Origin: Xylaria sp. FL1777
Taxonomy: Eukaryota; Ascomycota; Sordariomycetes; Xylariales; Xylariaceae
Direction: 5' to 3'
Assembly: GCA_022578965.1 (NCBI GenBank)
Contig: MU400530.1
Location: forward strand, 1 to 64,000
DNA length: 64,000 bases
Part shown: piece by piece, positions 21,872-33,066 of the stretch
Position numbering within the stretch: position 1 is the stretch's first letter
Layout: the number at the start of each line of letters is the position of its first letter
The notes under the pieces: generated by a model
Database searches by the model: none
Told to the model about the DNA's origin: nothing
What the model saw: only the letters and a program-made list of their open reading frames with translations
Translations under genes and position numbers: made by a program

Positions 21872-23779
21872 TCAGTGCGATTGCCTTGTATCTGCCTTAT
21901 CCAATCGCACGGCCTCGTAAGGATCGACGTGCGTCTCTGCAAACTTTCTAGCCGACACTTTCTTGATGAACAAGATATCCAGCTCCTCATAGGTACGACC
22001 TTTAATCTCAGGCAAGCGGAAGTAAGACCAGACAAAAATGAGGAACGCTGTACCACCCCAGAAAAACCCACTCTTACCGCTCCAATTCCACTCTACTGGG
22101 TTAATCATGTAAGTATTCAGAAACTGTGAGATGATGTTGATAATCTGGTAGGCTACTCGTGCAAGCACTACTGAAAGAGGACGGAGCCTAACCGACGAGG
22201 TCTCGGAGATGATACTGTACTGTATAGATTCTCAGCATCACATCACGCAAACTCAGACTCGGGTACTTACGGCTAGAGGACCGATGGTCAAGGAGTACAC
22301 GAAAAGCCAGAGAACACAGAGACCACCAGATGGCCAAAGAGCCCGGGTTCCAGCAGAGACGCTTAGAATACCAACAATGATCAAAATGAGTGATAGCATA
22401 CCCATCCCACTCACATAGAGTGTGCGTCGACCCCATCGCGTGATTAGAACCCAAGATCTAAAATTCAATTAGTACAGAGCATAGAATTCCTCTCATTAAG
22501 ACACCACTTACAATATGGTCCCGAGAAGTCCAAAGCCTTTGGCACCGAGTCCAAGGTAGAAAGACGCATCCGTAGGTAGGCCAGCTGAGGTGAAGAAGTA
22601 CGTAGGTGTATATGCAAAAGTACTACCCGAGAGGATTTGGCCGGCGAATGCAACACAGACGATTTCTGTTCGGCGCAGATTAACTCCCTTGAAGCAGTCG
22701 GCATATGTTGCACCTCCAGTCTCCTCAGCTTCCACTTTGTTTGTATGCACCATCATTGCAATCTGGTTGCTGATTTGTTCTTGTGTCTTTCCGCCACTTA
22801 ATCTCTCAAGTGAATGTTTTGCGTCCTCTAGACGCTCTGCGCGTACAAGCCACCACGGACTTTCAGGGGCCAGATAGCATACCACCATCAAAGGTATCGG
22901 CCAAACCTGTTTTGCATGTTCGCGTCAGAAAGGATATGAATTATAGTAATGGATCACATACCCATTGAACAGCAAAAGGGATACGATAGCCCCATTCGTT
23001 ATCGACTCCAAGGCAAGCTGTTAGCACTCCAGCAGCAATGAGTTGACCAATAGCCCAGCACAGGTTAACATAAGTGGTCAAATACCCTCGTAGATTCGTA
23101 GGGCAGACCTCAGAAGCGTAGGCTGGTGCTAGCGTAGCAAAGACACCCCAGGCGAGACCGCAGAGAATCTGGCCAGCTAGCAATACTTGAACGCTGTTGG
23201 ATAAGAAGACGATTAAGATGAAGAAGTTGATAATTCCTAAGGACCCTATCATTACCCATCGGTAACCCCATCTTGAAGCAATATAGCCATTAAGTAAACC
23301 GCCTGTTTCAAGTTAGCATTAGAGTTGAAGTCCGAATTACTGAGTGCTGCTCGGGCTCTTATTGCATACCAACAATAGCGCCGGCCGTGCTGGCTTGATT
23401 AAGGCCAGTTTGCCACGGCCCAGCGACTTGATAGCCTTTCTCAGGCCCGTAGTAAGCGCCAAACTTTTTGTTGAATTCGGGATACGCGAAGAAATTGCCT
23501 ATAAGGATAGTATCATAACTTCAAATAGTCAGCATTCGGAAACCTGATCTTATTGTAATACACTTTCATGGGGAAGACTTACCCTTCCATGATAATTGTC
23601 ATTGAAATTAAAACAGACCACATGACAGCCCTCCGATTCTCTCGAAGAGCTTGCCATAAGGTCTGTGCGTGCTCATCGTCAGTCGCCTGTTTTGCCTCAA
23701 ACAGGGCATCCTGGCCCAGCTTCTCCTCCAGGTCCCTATCAGCCACCTTCTGGATAGTGGTCTGAACGTTTGACGCCAT
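21872..23779 (-). CDS. MFS sugar transporter, maltose/alpha-glucoside permease type
   Basis: Six exons: 23779-23583, 23518-23370, 23302-22962, 22906-22512, 22457-22271 and 22219-21872. They total 1617 nt, 538 residues. The start MASNVQTTIQ is the first in-frame ATG. Sugar-porter signatures are in order: MEGYDTILIGNFFAYPEF in TM1, GYIASRWGYRW in the TM2-TM3 loop, PAYASEVCPTNLRGYLTTY after TM4, PESPWWLVRAERLEDAK after TM6, TRWGRRTLYVSG in the second half, and LPEIKGRTYEELDILF after TM12. The TM1 YDT motif and PESPWWL are characteristic of fungal MAL-type alpha-glucoside:H+ symporters. It sits in the plasma membrane and lies in tandem with the glycosidase, so uptake of the sugars that enzyme releases is a reasonable guess. 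Substrate not shown. Confidence 0.95.
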
Positions 23780-25157
23780 GACGAGACTCGCTTTGAGCGA
23801 TAGCAACTGGAATGAAATCTCTTGTCGTTGTCAGATGCTAGAAGCTGTACGGCGAGACCCGAATGGTTCCCTTTGAGCTTTCTTGGGGGGTTAAGGTCGC
23901 ATTATAACTCCCCGAGTCCCTGGCCCATATCTTGTGAACGCCAGATCCCTGTCCAGTGGTCTGGGGTTGGCGTGCCCGACAGTATGGATGATGTTGGGGA
24001 ATTTGGGGAAACCCGTTCATCACGGCCCCATGCTCACTCACATGGATCGCCAAGTTAATCCACCAATGCTCTCTTCTCATCGGAAGTCAACAATATAGTT
24101 CCCGGTCTCGACAGGCCACTACAGAGGTTTCTCAGTTCTATTACCCCACAATCTGCAGAGCAAGGATAATGTATGTTAGGATCTCGTTATGTAGTGCATG
24201 TTGTTGTCCCATCCTTGTTAGCTAGTCTTGCCTCGCTAAATATGCGACCAGTTCTCTATTCCTGATGAACAGTTATATAGTAAAATGGCCTACTAATAGT
24301 GCTTGATGAATGAGTACAACCTTCAATTATTACTTTTTTGGCCTATCCAGAGAGCTTCATGTTCGAATTGTGTTTTCGTAGTACCTAACTCCAATCCCCA
24401 AAACCATTCTCCCCGCATCTTCCCCAGATTCCCCAGACCTAAATGTTCAGTTTTAAGACAGGAACAGAATTAATCCGGAATTTCCCATCAAAACTTAGCA
24501 TAGGCAGGGATACATCGGTCCTCGCCTGCTTGCCGGCCGGGATGGCAAAGGGATAGACTGAATGCACATTGAGCCTACCTTGTTAATTTGTGAGCGGTGA
24601 AAAGAGGAATACGGTCCGCAAACCCGACAAGCAAACAGATAACGATCCTTGACCTTGGGTGAATAGCTCCCCGAGATGCTACAAAGCATGCTACTACATA
24701 CATAATATAATCCCGAGGTCTAGTATCTTGACGCATTTACTAGCAATCGCTTCGACTTGCCAATAGCTCCCACAGGGGTTACTAAGTGTGACCAAGAGAG
24801 GAGACTGTCTTTTAAAATATACATATGTATGTGTGTGTGTCATACGAGTGTATTATACCCTTCTTCTTACATATACCGAGGATAGCGCATCCACCTTATA
24901 AGGAATAATACCTTATAAGAGTTGAGCAGCAGATGGAATAGAGCTCGCGGGTATATAGATGGGCACACCCTTGACACGTTCATATTCCATTAACCCGCAT
25001 CTGCTCCTCAACACATAGTATATGTATGCCACTACCCTTTTCCTTCTTCCTCTATTATCAAACTTCATGGTTCATACAATCCCCCAACAAGGACAAATTG
25101 CTTCCATCCTTATTTAATTTGTGTCACATTGCGTAACTACCGAATCGAATGCGTATC
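23780..25157. other. Long intergenic region upstream of the transporter
   Basis: About 1.4 kb. It contains the transporter promoter, a short TG-rich microsatellite near 24820, two direct copies of ACCTTATAAG (24893, 24910) and a potential long hairpin at 24921-25012. No gene is supported. Confidence 0.5.
24921..25012. repeat. Inverted repeat, possible hairpin
   Basis: GTTGAGCAGCAGATG (24921-24935) pairs with CATCTGCTCCTCAAC (24998-25012) with one mismatch. Shorter inner arms GAATA/TATTC and GCGGGT/ACCCGC lie within the loop. It lies about 150 bp downstream of the seven-TM gene. It could be an RNA or DNA hairpin or the relic of a small inverted-repeat element. Confidence 0.5.
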
Positions 25158-26800
25158 CTAGCATAAGGACGATTGCCCTCGTTGGGTATCTCCTTGCTGA
25201 CTGAATTTGCAACTATCAAAGATATTGAACGAGCAGGCACCATTATCACTTTCTTGACTATCCGCTTGGCTCTTTTCTTGAGATTGTAATGATTCGGGTT
25301 GCGTGGGCTCATGTTCCGTATATGATATCCTAGGAGGCGACTCTCGCTCTTCTCGATGCGAGGGGGTTGGCTCGGAGGTCCTTCTAGAGCTCGGCTCAAT
25401 TAATTCCGGGGCTAGGAATGTTCCTGCTTGATATTCGGGCCCCATGGGCGCATCGTTGTTTATTAGTGTTGTCCCTCGGCGGAACCTGCAAGGGATAAAC
25501 AAAACATATAGGGTGCGTTTGCAAGCCTCTGTTGTCCCGAAGACCAAAAACACCTAGAAAGTCAGATTAGCAAGGGTCCATGGCGGTTAGAAGAAGTCTT
25601 AGATTCGCACAAATTGCTTGAAGAGAGCTTATTAGAAGTGACACTTGTATAGCTTACCAAGAGCCCTGTTGAAACACCAGGTATGAATGAGATAAAATCA
25701 GTTTGCGCATGACTGGCCGACGTGTCTGGCTGTGCCGGCAGTACTTTTTTGGTATTATTGTTGGTTTGCGCAATCTCTGATAGAATGGACAAGATCTGGA
25801 AAGCCTCGATAAAGAGAAAGGCGATAGAAAATCGCACGATCAGCCATCCGTCGTAGATCCTGTTCTCTGAGTGCGAGTCTGAGTCCTGCCCGCTTTCTGC
25901 CTCATTCCTGTTCATGTCTCTAGAAAGGGGATAGCGAATAGTCCAGCGATGCAGTCTTCTGCGCGTATGAATATACTTCGCGAGGATACCCGCAAGAAGA
26001 ATACTTCCTAGAAATAAACTAGCAGCCACTGCACCGCATTAGATAAAACATTACACAACAGACAACGTCTTCGGTCTACTCACAGCTAACATCAGCGAGC
26101 GTTAGGAAGGCTGCAGTTGAATTCTTGACAGCTGGGACTTGTAGCAAGGCTACCAGAATCATGGGTACCAGAAATGCTACCGCTTTTGATATGATGCACG
26201 CTTTTCGACTGATACGTGGGTGTGCAATAGATCCCGATGGGCTGTAAATTGAGAACGCCAGAGAAAATGCCCTATTCATTTTCTTAGTCAAAACTCCCAT
26301 CATATACTGGCTTCTTGCTTACCAAAAGAGGGTCAAGATGCCCTCTACATTATAGCAATAGAATTCTAATAAAAATGATCAGCTCTCCCTTCGTAATTCT
26401 ATTGATGGTGAAAATAGGGTGACGGACGTATATAGAAAAGCACTAAGTCGAGTCCATATGAACCCCCTGCAATAGCAAGCTCAGGGCTTCCTAGGTGATG
26501 GTGTACATAGTAGAATTGTGTCGTTTTGATTTCGTCCCACAGCACAATTGTATGTAATTGTTGCGCAATACTGGCGGCAGTATTGATAAATGTAGTGTAA
26601 GCGAGCAGAGCGACGTCTAAAGAATTATTGTTAGCAGAGGCAATGACTTGGCACCTTCTGAAGGAGGTCTTACAACTGCCTGTTGCGCGGTGCTTGACGA
26701 CAACTAAAATCATCAAAGAACTACATATTAAACAGACGAAAGAGTAGATTTGAACTCCAATAGCAGCTGCCAAGGCATCAACTGGCAGTTGAACCACCAT
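25158..26800 (-). CDS. Seven-transmembrane receptor-like protein
   Basis: Six exons: 26800-26674, 26616-26428, 26365-26323, 26271-26084, 26028-25658 and 25553-25158. They total 1314 nt, 437 residues. Seven hydrophobic segments are seen: AAAIGVQIYSFVCLICSSL, VALLAYTTFINTAASIAQQ, VEGILTLFWAFSLAFSIY, ISKAVAFLVPMILVALLQV, VSLAASLFLGSILLAGILA, WLIVRFSIAFLFIEAFQIL and FISFIPGVSTGLLVFLVFG. A ~100-residue Ser/Glu-rich cytoplasmic tail follows. This is GPCR-like topology. It is not a recognisable STE2, STE3 or PTH11 receptor. The start is uncertain: coding-like sequence (PNLPHAFGLSFPLV) continues in frame upstream of the ATG at 26800 but meets a stop before any other ATG. Confidence 0.75.
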
Positions 26801-28305
26801 AACGAGTGGGAAAGACAAGCCGAAGGCATGAGGCAAGTTAGGTATCACATTTGGGCCTTCATCTAGACCGGCATATCAAGAAAAAGGAAGACGGGTCCCG
26901 TTCGCAGAGCTTTATGAACAGATGGGAGCAGACCCGTAAATAAGGAGCCGGGATCTACACGGGCCAACACCCTACATGCGTTGATACTACTACCTCGAGC
27001 GGCTTCGCGATGCAGATGAGATTATAAGATCTTCCTTGCAGATCCCGTGGGGGTAGAGGCTGTTGCTATGTTAGGTATGACTGAGGATACCTCCTGTGAA
27101 CACCCCCAAACTCAAACTTTCTTATATAACTATTATAAATAAGTCAAGAGACAACGTTCCCTAAAACTTGGGTTTGAAGATTTTAATAAAACAAAGACAC
27201 ACCACATAAACAATTTATATTCGAATTGACTGATACGTGTTCTATTACATCATGATCTGTTAAACTTTATATATACATCAATGGAGAAGTATATTGATAA
27301 GAAATAGGTGGGTTTATATTCTATTTGAGTCACCGATATCTGGCTACAGCCGAACAGCTAGGGTTGCGATTCAGGGAGGAAGAGAACCAGGTTATTACCA
27401 AGGTCGTTATAGCTACGAAGCACGCAATGACGTAGTAAATATCGTTAAGTTCCATTGCCACCGTTAGTTAACCTAGAATTCAATCTCGTGGTGTACAGAA
27501 TGGGCTGGTTGGGCTATGGCGATATTATAGAAACACATTTCATGATGCTTACTATACTCTTGGGTTGCCGTGAGTTTCTCAGACAGAACACGGGGCTCAA
27601 TCGCATGGCCTTATAGGCGCTGTGATGCAATAACACCCTTCCATCCGGCAAACAGCCGACCATCATGACATTCTTGGCTTTTTGCTTGGGCTTCATGTTT
27701 GACACTGCTGCGATAAACCAGATAACCTCGGTGCGTGAGTTACTCAGTATGGTAAATAGCTTCGTAATCAATATCGACGATGACGACAAGGTGGTGCTTC
27801 GCTTATGTACAAAACTCCAGGGATTCCTACTCCTCCACGTCGCTGCACACGTTCTTAACGATCCCACATATACAGCAAGTTTCCAGTCTCGATGTCTCTT
27901 GGCGCGCGAGAGATTTGTCACTTCGCCGACGACTGGTTATCAAATACGAGGCGGTTAAGCGAGATCCGCACATTCCGTGGTTCCAATTCAAGATGAGTCG
28001 GAGTATACCTCCCTGCTGTAGCCAGTTATCTTCTCTAACAAACCGCATACGTTCGTTGCTCGGAGTAGTGCACGAGTTCGAATGTGCCAAGATGCGAACG
28101 GGTATCATGGCTGTTTCTGGTACCTCATACGACACATCCTGTACCTTGACTAGCAGGGATCAAACAAATAAACTGCCGAGGCCGAACAAGAACGCGCCAG
28201 GTTATCTTAACATACCATGCCATTTGCGCACTTACAAAACTTTATTGTATTTTCTTGCTATGTCCTTGAATGAAGGCAGCCAAGTGAACTGTGAACTGTC
28301 AAGGC
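26801..28305. other. Intergenic region with uncertain open frames
   Basis: About 1.5 kb upstream of the seven-TM gene. The part from 27100 to 27320 is AT-rich. Between 27510 and 28135 the minus strand has two overlapping open frames (27514-27921 and 27827-28135) with no ATG-plus-domain I can recognise. They may be chance frames or a decayed gene. Nothing is firmly supported. Confidence 0.4.
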
Positions 28306-30383
28306 TCAACTTGATTCAACACCTGCTTCACCAGCCAGTCGGACAACATCCGCCCAGTCCTTTGGCCTCACCCTACCCCCTTCTAACGTACTATTCAGAT
28401 ACCCCTCGGCCTCTGCCGCAAAAGCCAGGAGTTGCTCCTCCGCCCCCCACTCACCCATGGCCATGATACCAATAGGGAGTTTGCCCTCTCCCTGCTCCGG
28501 CTCGCCGTAACCTACCGGCGCGCTCACCGCTGGACAGCCAGTAGAATTAGCTAGCCAAATGTACATCACTATAATTCGGTGGAGTCAGTAACACTCTTTT
28601 CAGGTGAAACGTGCACAAGTTTTGGGAGTTCTGCATTGCTCCGAGACGCATTCGCTGCCCTAATTGGAGACTTTTGCCACCAACGGGCGGCTAAAAACAG
28701 GAAGAAAACGACTCCAGGGGTATAGTAACTTACTCACGCGCACCGTCAGGTTAGCGTCGCTGAATCCGTAGGCCTCGTCTCCGGGGTGAACCTTCCATCC
28801 AGCCTCGGGTGCCGTCGGCGTGATGATGAGCAGACCAGGATACTTCTTGAAGAGGAAAGCAAGGTGTTCCATCAGCAGAGTCCTCACTTGCGAGTATTTT
28901 ATCATATCCGTGGCGGTCGTGCAACCAGAAACCGTCATGAGGACTTGGTTGCAGTGGTTGACGGCGGAAATGAACCCCTCCCCGTGCCGGGATTTCAAGT
29001 GATCCAGAGCCTCGGCAAGCGCCCAGGCACCGTGCGCCGCTTGCCCCTCCTGAAGGTAAGGAATATGGATATCAACTACGTCGTAGCCGAGCTTTTCGGC
29101 GAAATAAGCGATGGCCTGCGTTGTGCTCTTACGCACCACAGGTGACGCGCGGTCGATCCACTCTCGGCATACGCCGAGCGTCTTCTTCGCTGAGGGCGAC
29201 GGCGGAATAGATGGCGCAAAGGAACTCTGAATAACATCGTCGGGGTTCGGGGCAGTCATTGAACGATATGCTATCGCAAGATCCGCAGCTGTAGCGGCCA
29301 GGGGGCCGATAACACAGATGGAAGACTTCATCGTATAAGTGCGGTGCAGGGTGGGTTTCAACCCATACATGCCACAGAAGGTCGACGGGATCCTAATGCT
29401 TCCTCCCGCGTCTGTGCCAATAGCAATGGGTACCAAGCCAGCGGACAAGGCGGATCCGGCGCCGGACGAAGAGCCTCCCGTGTAGTACGACGTATTGTAC
29501 CAATTCTTAGGCGAACCTCGGCGCGGGTTACAGCCAGTGACATCGGTTCCTAGCTCATGCATTACGAGTGTACCAATGACGATGGCGCCGGCAGCCTCCA
29601 ACTGGGCTATGGGCCAGAGCGATTTCGTTGCTGGCCCGAACGCGTCATCCGAGGGCTCCGGCCGCTGTCCGTAATAGCAGGTATATCCCTCGACAGGTGT
29701 ATCCTCCTTCACACCTATAGGTACGCCGTCAAGGAGTCCAAGAGGCTTGCCTTGACGGTAACGTTCAGTGGAGGCTTTCGCCGCCGCAAGCACAGATTCT
29801 ACGCGAGTCTCTGACCATGCTGACACGTATTTTCCACCTTTCTCGCGAGAAATTAGAGGGATCTGGGCTTTAACCACTTGGAGGGGAGTTAGTTTCCCGG
29901 ACTTGTAAAGCTCATGATAATCGGTGCTGGAGTAGAAGCGGCCAGCAAGGTCCTCTGATTGTCGCGGGAAGAGCTCCGGCGTCACCGCCAGCCTCGGTGC
30001 TTCGTTGCCGTCTGCTGTTATTGGGGTGACAACAGGCTGAGCGTCTTGTTAATTAAAGAGACGATAAAAGGTAGTGCAATTCCAGAATCTTACATGGAGG
30101 CTGTAATCATACTGTTCTAAGCCCCGTATATTCAGGGCATCGCCGAACTTGGCATTGGTCCATGTCAACTTTGCCAAGAATGGCAACTTAGTGACACTGA
30201 CAGAGAGTGAGCACCAAGTCTGTAACCAAAGGGTATAACTAATGTGGGAACTTACGCGTTCGCCGCCAACACCAACGGCCAGCCTCTTAAGACCGGGTTC
30301 GAGTCTTCAACAAAAGCTGAGGCTGTCCGAGGGCCTTCACGTGCGCGAGGATAGCCAGAGAAACGCTGCTGGGAAGATGCCAT
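28306..30383 (-). CDS. Amidase, amidase-signature family
   Basis: Four exons: 30383-30256, 30196-30094, 30036-28734 and 28568-28306. They total 1797 nt, 598 residues, starting MASSQQRFSGYPRARE. Amidase-signature enzymes hydrolyse C-N bonds with a Ser-cisSer-Lys triad. All three are visible: Lys in PIGVKEDT (about residue 183), cis-Ser in TGGSSSGAGSAL, and the nucleophile in IGTDAGGSIRIPS (about 288). The C-terminal exon holds the conserved substrate-pocket end ANSTGCPAVSAPVGY and PIGIMAMG. The N-terminal ~90 residues (NPVLRGWPLVLAANA ...) match the extension of fungal GatA-like amidases, not the glutamyl-tRNA amidotransferase subunit. The ATG linking exons 3 and 4 is split by an A|GTAAGT donor. 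No signal peptide is seen, so it is likely cytosolic. Substrate unknown. Confidence 0.93.
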
Positions 30384-31045
30384 TTCTTAATTCTCAGGAA
30401 AAAACGGTTTATCTAGTTTCTTCTTTATCCTTGGGGAGATGAGATCGAAGTTGAGGGCTCATGAGCTATCAGTTATTAAGCAATCGTTTGCAGTATGTAT
30501 GTCTAGGACTGCGCAAGTACCTCGGGTTTTCCCTAATTCAGCACACAAACCCCGCTGGGTACTACCCCTGACAAGAAATGCTGCCAAAGCCACACCGTAT
30601 ATGTTAGTGAGATAGTGGCGCTACACTAGATAGATAGTCTAATTACACCAACCCATATCATTGGGCGACCCGAAATGTTTCCAAGTGTCTTTTTTTAATC
30701 ATTCTGGCCGGTTCGAACGCTACAGTATCATTCTTCTCTAGCAAAAATCTATAGGGGTTCCTATAACTCTTCGTAACTCTCAAGGAGAAAGGAGCTATCC
30801 TCAAAGCTGCTTTAAATATAACTTTTTGCACTTCTCGGTGACCGACGGACCGGATCACCCTCGATCCGTGCCGGTATGGAAGAGGATAGGTGAATTAAGC
30901 GTGTTATTGCGGATGGCCGTATCTGCAGCACTGGCGTAGAAACAGGCAGTTGGTCGAGAAGAGCACTGGGTGTGATATGCCGTGTAATTTAATTTGATCG
31001 ATTGCTCATCAGAATCGCAGAATTGTTGATGCCATGCCTCTAGTC
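30384..31045. other. Intergenic region
   Basis: Promoter of the amidase gene and 3' flank of the 2EXR gene, about 660 bp. No gene is supported. Confidence 0.5.
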
Positions 31046-31879
31046 CTATGTCCATCCCAACACTAGAAGCGCAGGGCGAAAATCCGGGAGACGCTCCCAT
31101 TGCTGTTGTATCCAGGGATCATCACGATTAAGAATCTGGAGTGATTGAGAGGTGCTTTGAATCATCGTCGTATCCTGAGATTCCAATGTCATCAAGTGTC
31201 GATATGCATTGAGTTCATCCAGAATAAGTTCATCGAGAGCCGCTCGTAGGGGCATCTCGACCTCTTCGCCTCTTGGAAACACTGGAGACATTTCCTGGCA
31301 TCGCGCCCAAGCTTTATATTCCTCAATGCTCTTGAGATCGTCGCTATCACACAAGTCGAGAATCGTACCCTTGCCCTTATCCTTATCCGTGAGGTCCGGC
31401 CGAAACCGTGGCCAGTAAGCGGTGCTGACTTGTTCGACAACAAGATATACAACCTTGACCGAGTGAAACCATGTGCCCCCAATCAGATCCCTGACGACAG
31501 ATTTGATATCGCCCCTGAAATCGCCGGCATTAATGGCGAGAGCCTGAGCTGCGGCGAAAAATGGCTCTGGATTCGACAATGGGTATGGGTAGCCGCTGGC
31601 TAATTCAAGAACGTCCCTGGATCCGATAAACCACGTCTCATTGTGCTTGTCTTGAGCAGTGGGAAAGCCGCGAACCACTGAGAGGTCTTCAGCAACCTCC
31701 CGAGATTCGTGGCACACCTGCGCGATCAATGGTGGGTACAAACGCCAGTCCTCCCATGGCACGCTCCTCGCAAATAGCTGAATTCGGCCTCTTGGTAAGG
31801 CGTATGCCCAAATCAAGCGCCTGATCTCAATTGGGAGACGTGGAAATGACGAGAACGTGGATAGGTCAGGCATGATCAT
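31046..31879 (-). CDS. 2EXR domain protein
   Basis: Single-exon ORF of 277 residues from the ATG at 31879 (MIMPDLSTFSSFPRL); a second ATG lies two codons on. The opening STFSSFPRLPIEIRRLIWAYALP is the typical start of the fungal 2EXR domain, a leucine- and arginine-rich helical motif reminiscent of F-boxes. It is followed by PPLIAQVCHESREVAEDL, the second conserved block. The rest shows no catalytic motif. These proteins are greatly expanded in Pezizomycotina and have no established biochemical role; links to protein-protein interaction are inferred from the F-box resemblance. It stands alone between intergenic stretches. Confidence 0.88.
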   Translation of the reverse strand: MIMPDLSTFSSFPRLPIEIRRLIWAYALPRGRIQLFARSVPWEDWRLYPPLIAQVCHESREVAEDLSVVRGFPTAQDKHNETWFIGSRDVLELASGYPYPLSNPEPFFAAAQALAINAGDFRGDIKSVVRDLIGGTWFHSVKVVYLVVEQVSTAYWPRFRPDLTDKDKGKGTILDLCDSDDLKSIEEYKAWARCQEMSPVFPRGEEVEMPLRAALDELILDELNAYRHLMTLESQDTTMIQSTSQSLQILNRDDPWIQQQWERLPDFRPALLVLGWT

Positions 31880-32772
31880 GTAGTCCTTGTAAAGCTAAGC
31901 TAAGTTCTCTCGAAGCCTAACGTCGAGTTTGGTCCTGTACAACTATAATAATTGGAGATCGCTGGACTGTCATCCCCTAGATAAACCAAGCCGGATACTG
32001 GGTAGACAAGATTCCCAGTCATGACGCTCACCGTCATCTATTCCAACTATTCGGTACCAGTCCTCAGCCTGCGTGGTACCGTTGTCGTCAGACCTAGCCT
32101 ACAGGATCGTGGCAGGCTGGACTGCGATTGGGTACGTTCATGATGCACGGCATGAGGGGATTTCCCAGGGGCGTCGTGGATTATATACTATGTCAGAGGT
32201 TGACCGGTCTCGCAAGTTCCCAGGATTTTCCCACATCGTCCCCAGGTACGTGCTTTGATATCTCGTGAGCTTTCATCGTCATAGGTGAGTCGAGTCGACA
32301 CGGAGCTTGCTGTGGAGCCAGTAATGATTGCTGGGATTGACGTGATATATAGGGCTGATGACACCATCAGCACATTCTGCAGCGATTCCACAGCGATCCT
32401 ACAGCGATTCTTCAGCGATTCTAGCGCTGACCCTCGCAGTCGGTGGTCTCCGCCAATAACGAGGGCTCTCAACTTTGCTAGGAGACTTCGTCGCAAACTG
32501 CAACCTGCATGGCGTATGAGAAAGGGCTCCATGAACCGCGCCTTAGACGGGCTGGATCGCCATGATAAGTGGTCAAGACCGTTGACAGCGGGTGTAGCCG
32601 TCACCCAGGAAGCTATTAGTCTTACGTAGTGCGTGGGATGTCGCTGTCCAAGTCGCCGCCGAATTACGTTTATTTTTGTCTTCTCAAGCACTTCTCTACC
32701 GCTACTATCTGTGCAGCCAGTACGTATTGGTACCTAATGCAAAGGTGACGGCGGGCGGGTTTAAAAATTTCC
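31880..32772. other. Intergenic region with an 11-bp tandem repeat
   Basis: About 890 bp. Open frames exist on both strands (32285-32629 plus, 32188-32691 minus) but they overlap, lack recognisable domains and are partly created by the tandem repeat at 32380-32423. No gene is supported. Confidence 0.45.
32380..32423. repeat. Four tandem copies of an 11-bp unit
   Basis: Four consecutive imperfect 11-mers of the form CAGCGATTCNN occupy 32380-32423. The unit is not a multiple of three, which argues against conserved coding function here. It could be a minisatellite seed. Confidence 0.8.
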
Positions 32773-33066
32773 TCAGTCCTTTTCGCTCTGGGATCTCTCG
32801 GCTTGGTTGACTTTCCACGCCGCCCAAGAGATGCCTGCGCTAGTTACGACGTAGATGAGAGGCCACGTCGCAACGGCGCGAAACATGGCTGTTCTAACGG
32901 CCGGGGCTGGTGTCTTCAGTACCTTGCGCTCTATGACTGTAAGCCACAGGGATTCTAAGGAAAGGCCACCGGCACAGATGAGCGGGAGATGTTCCTTGCC
33001 TGTCGTATTGCGGATGCGTTCGGCGAATTGAAGAGAGTACGGCTTTGGTGGGGGCAGTGAAGACAT
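32773..33066 (-). CDS. Small membrane protein, 97 residues, unknown
   Basis: Single-exon ORF from the ATG at 33066 (MSSLPPPKPYSLQFAERI). A weakly hydrophobic stretch is at about residues 28-45 (LPLICAGGLSLESLWLTV). A clearer membrane segment is ATWPLIYVVTSAGISWAAW near 67-85. The C-terminus is charged (NQAERSQSEKD). It has a protein-like composition and no shadowing partner with a recognisable domain. The Arg/Lys-containing N-terminus and small size would suit a mitochondrial or ER membrane protein, but this is only a guess. I do not recognise a family. Confidence 0.6.
   Translation of the reverse strand: MSSLPPPKPYSLQFAERIRNTTGKEHLPLICAGGLSLESLWLTVIERKVLKTPAPAVRTAMFRAVATWPLIYVVTSAGISWAAWKVNQAERSQSEKD

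Noticed and set aside
27780..28466. 228-codon plus-strand frame
   Set aside because: It runs into the antisense of the amidase last exon and has no recognisable domain or splice partner.
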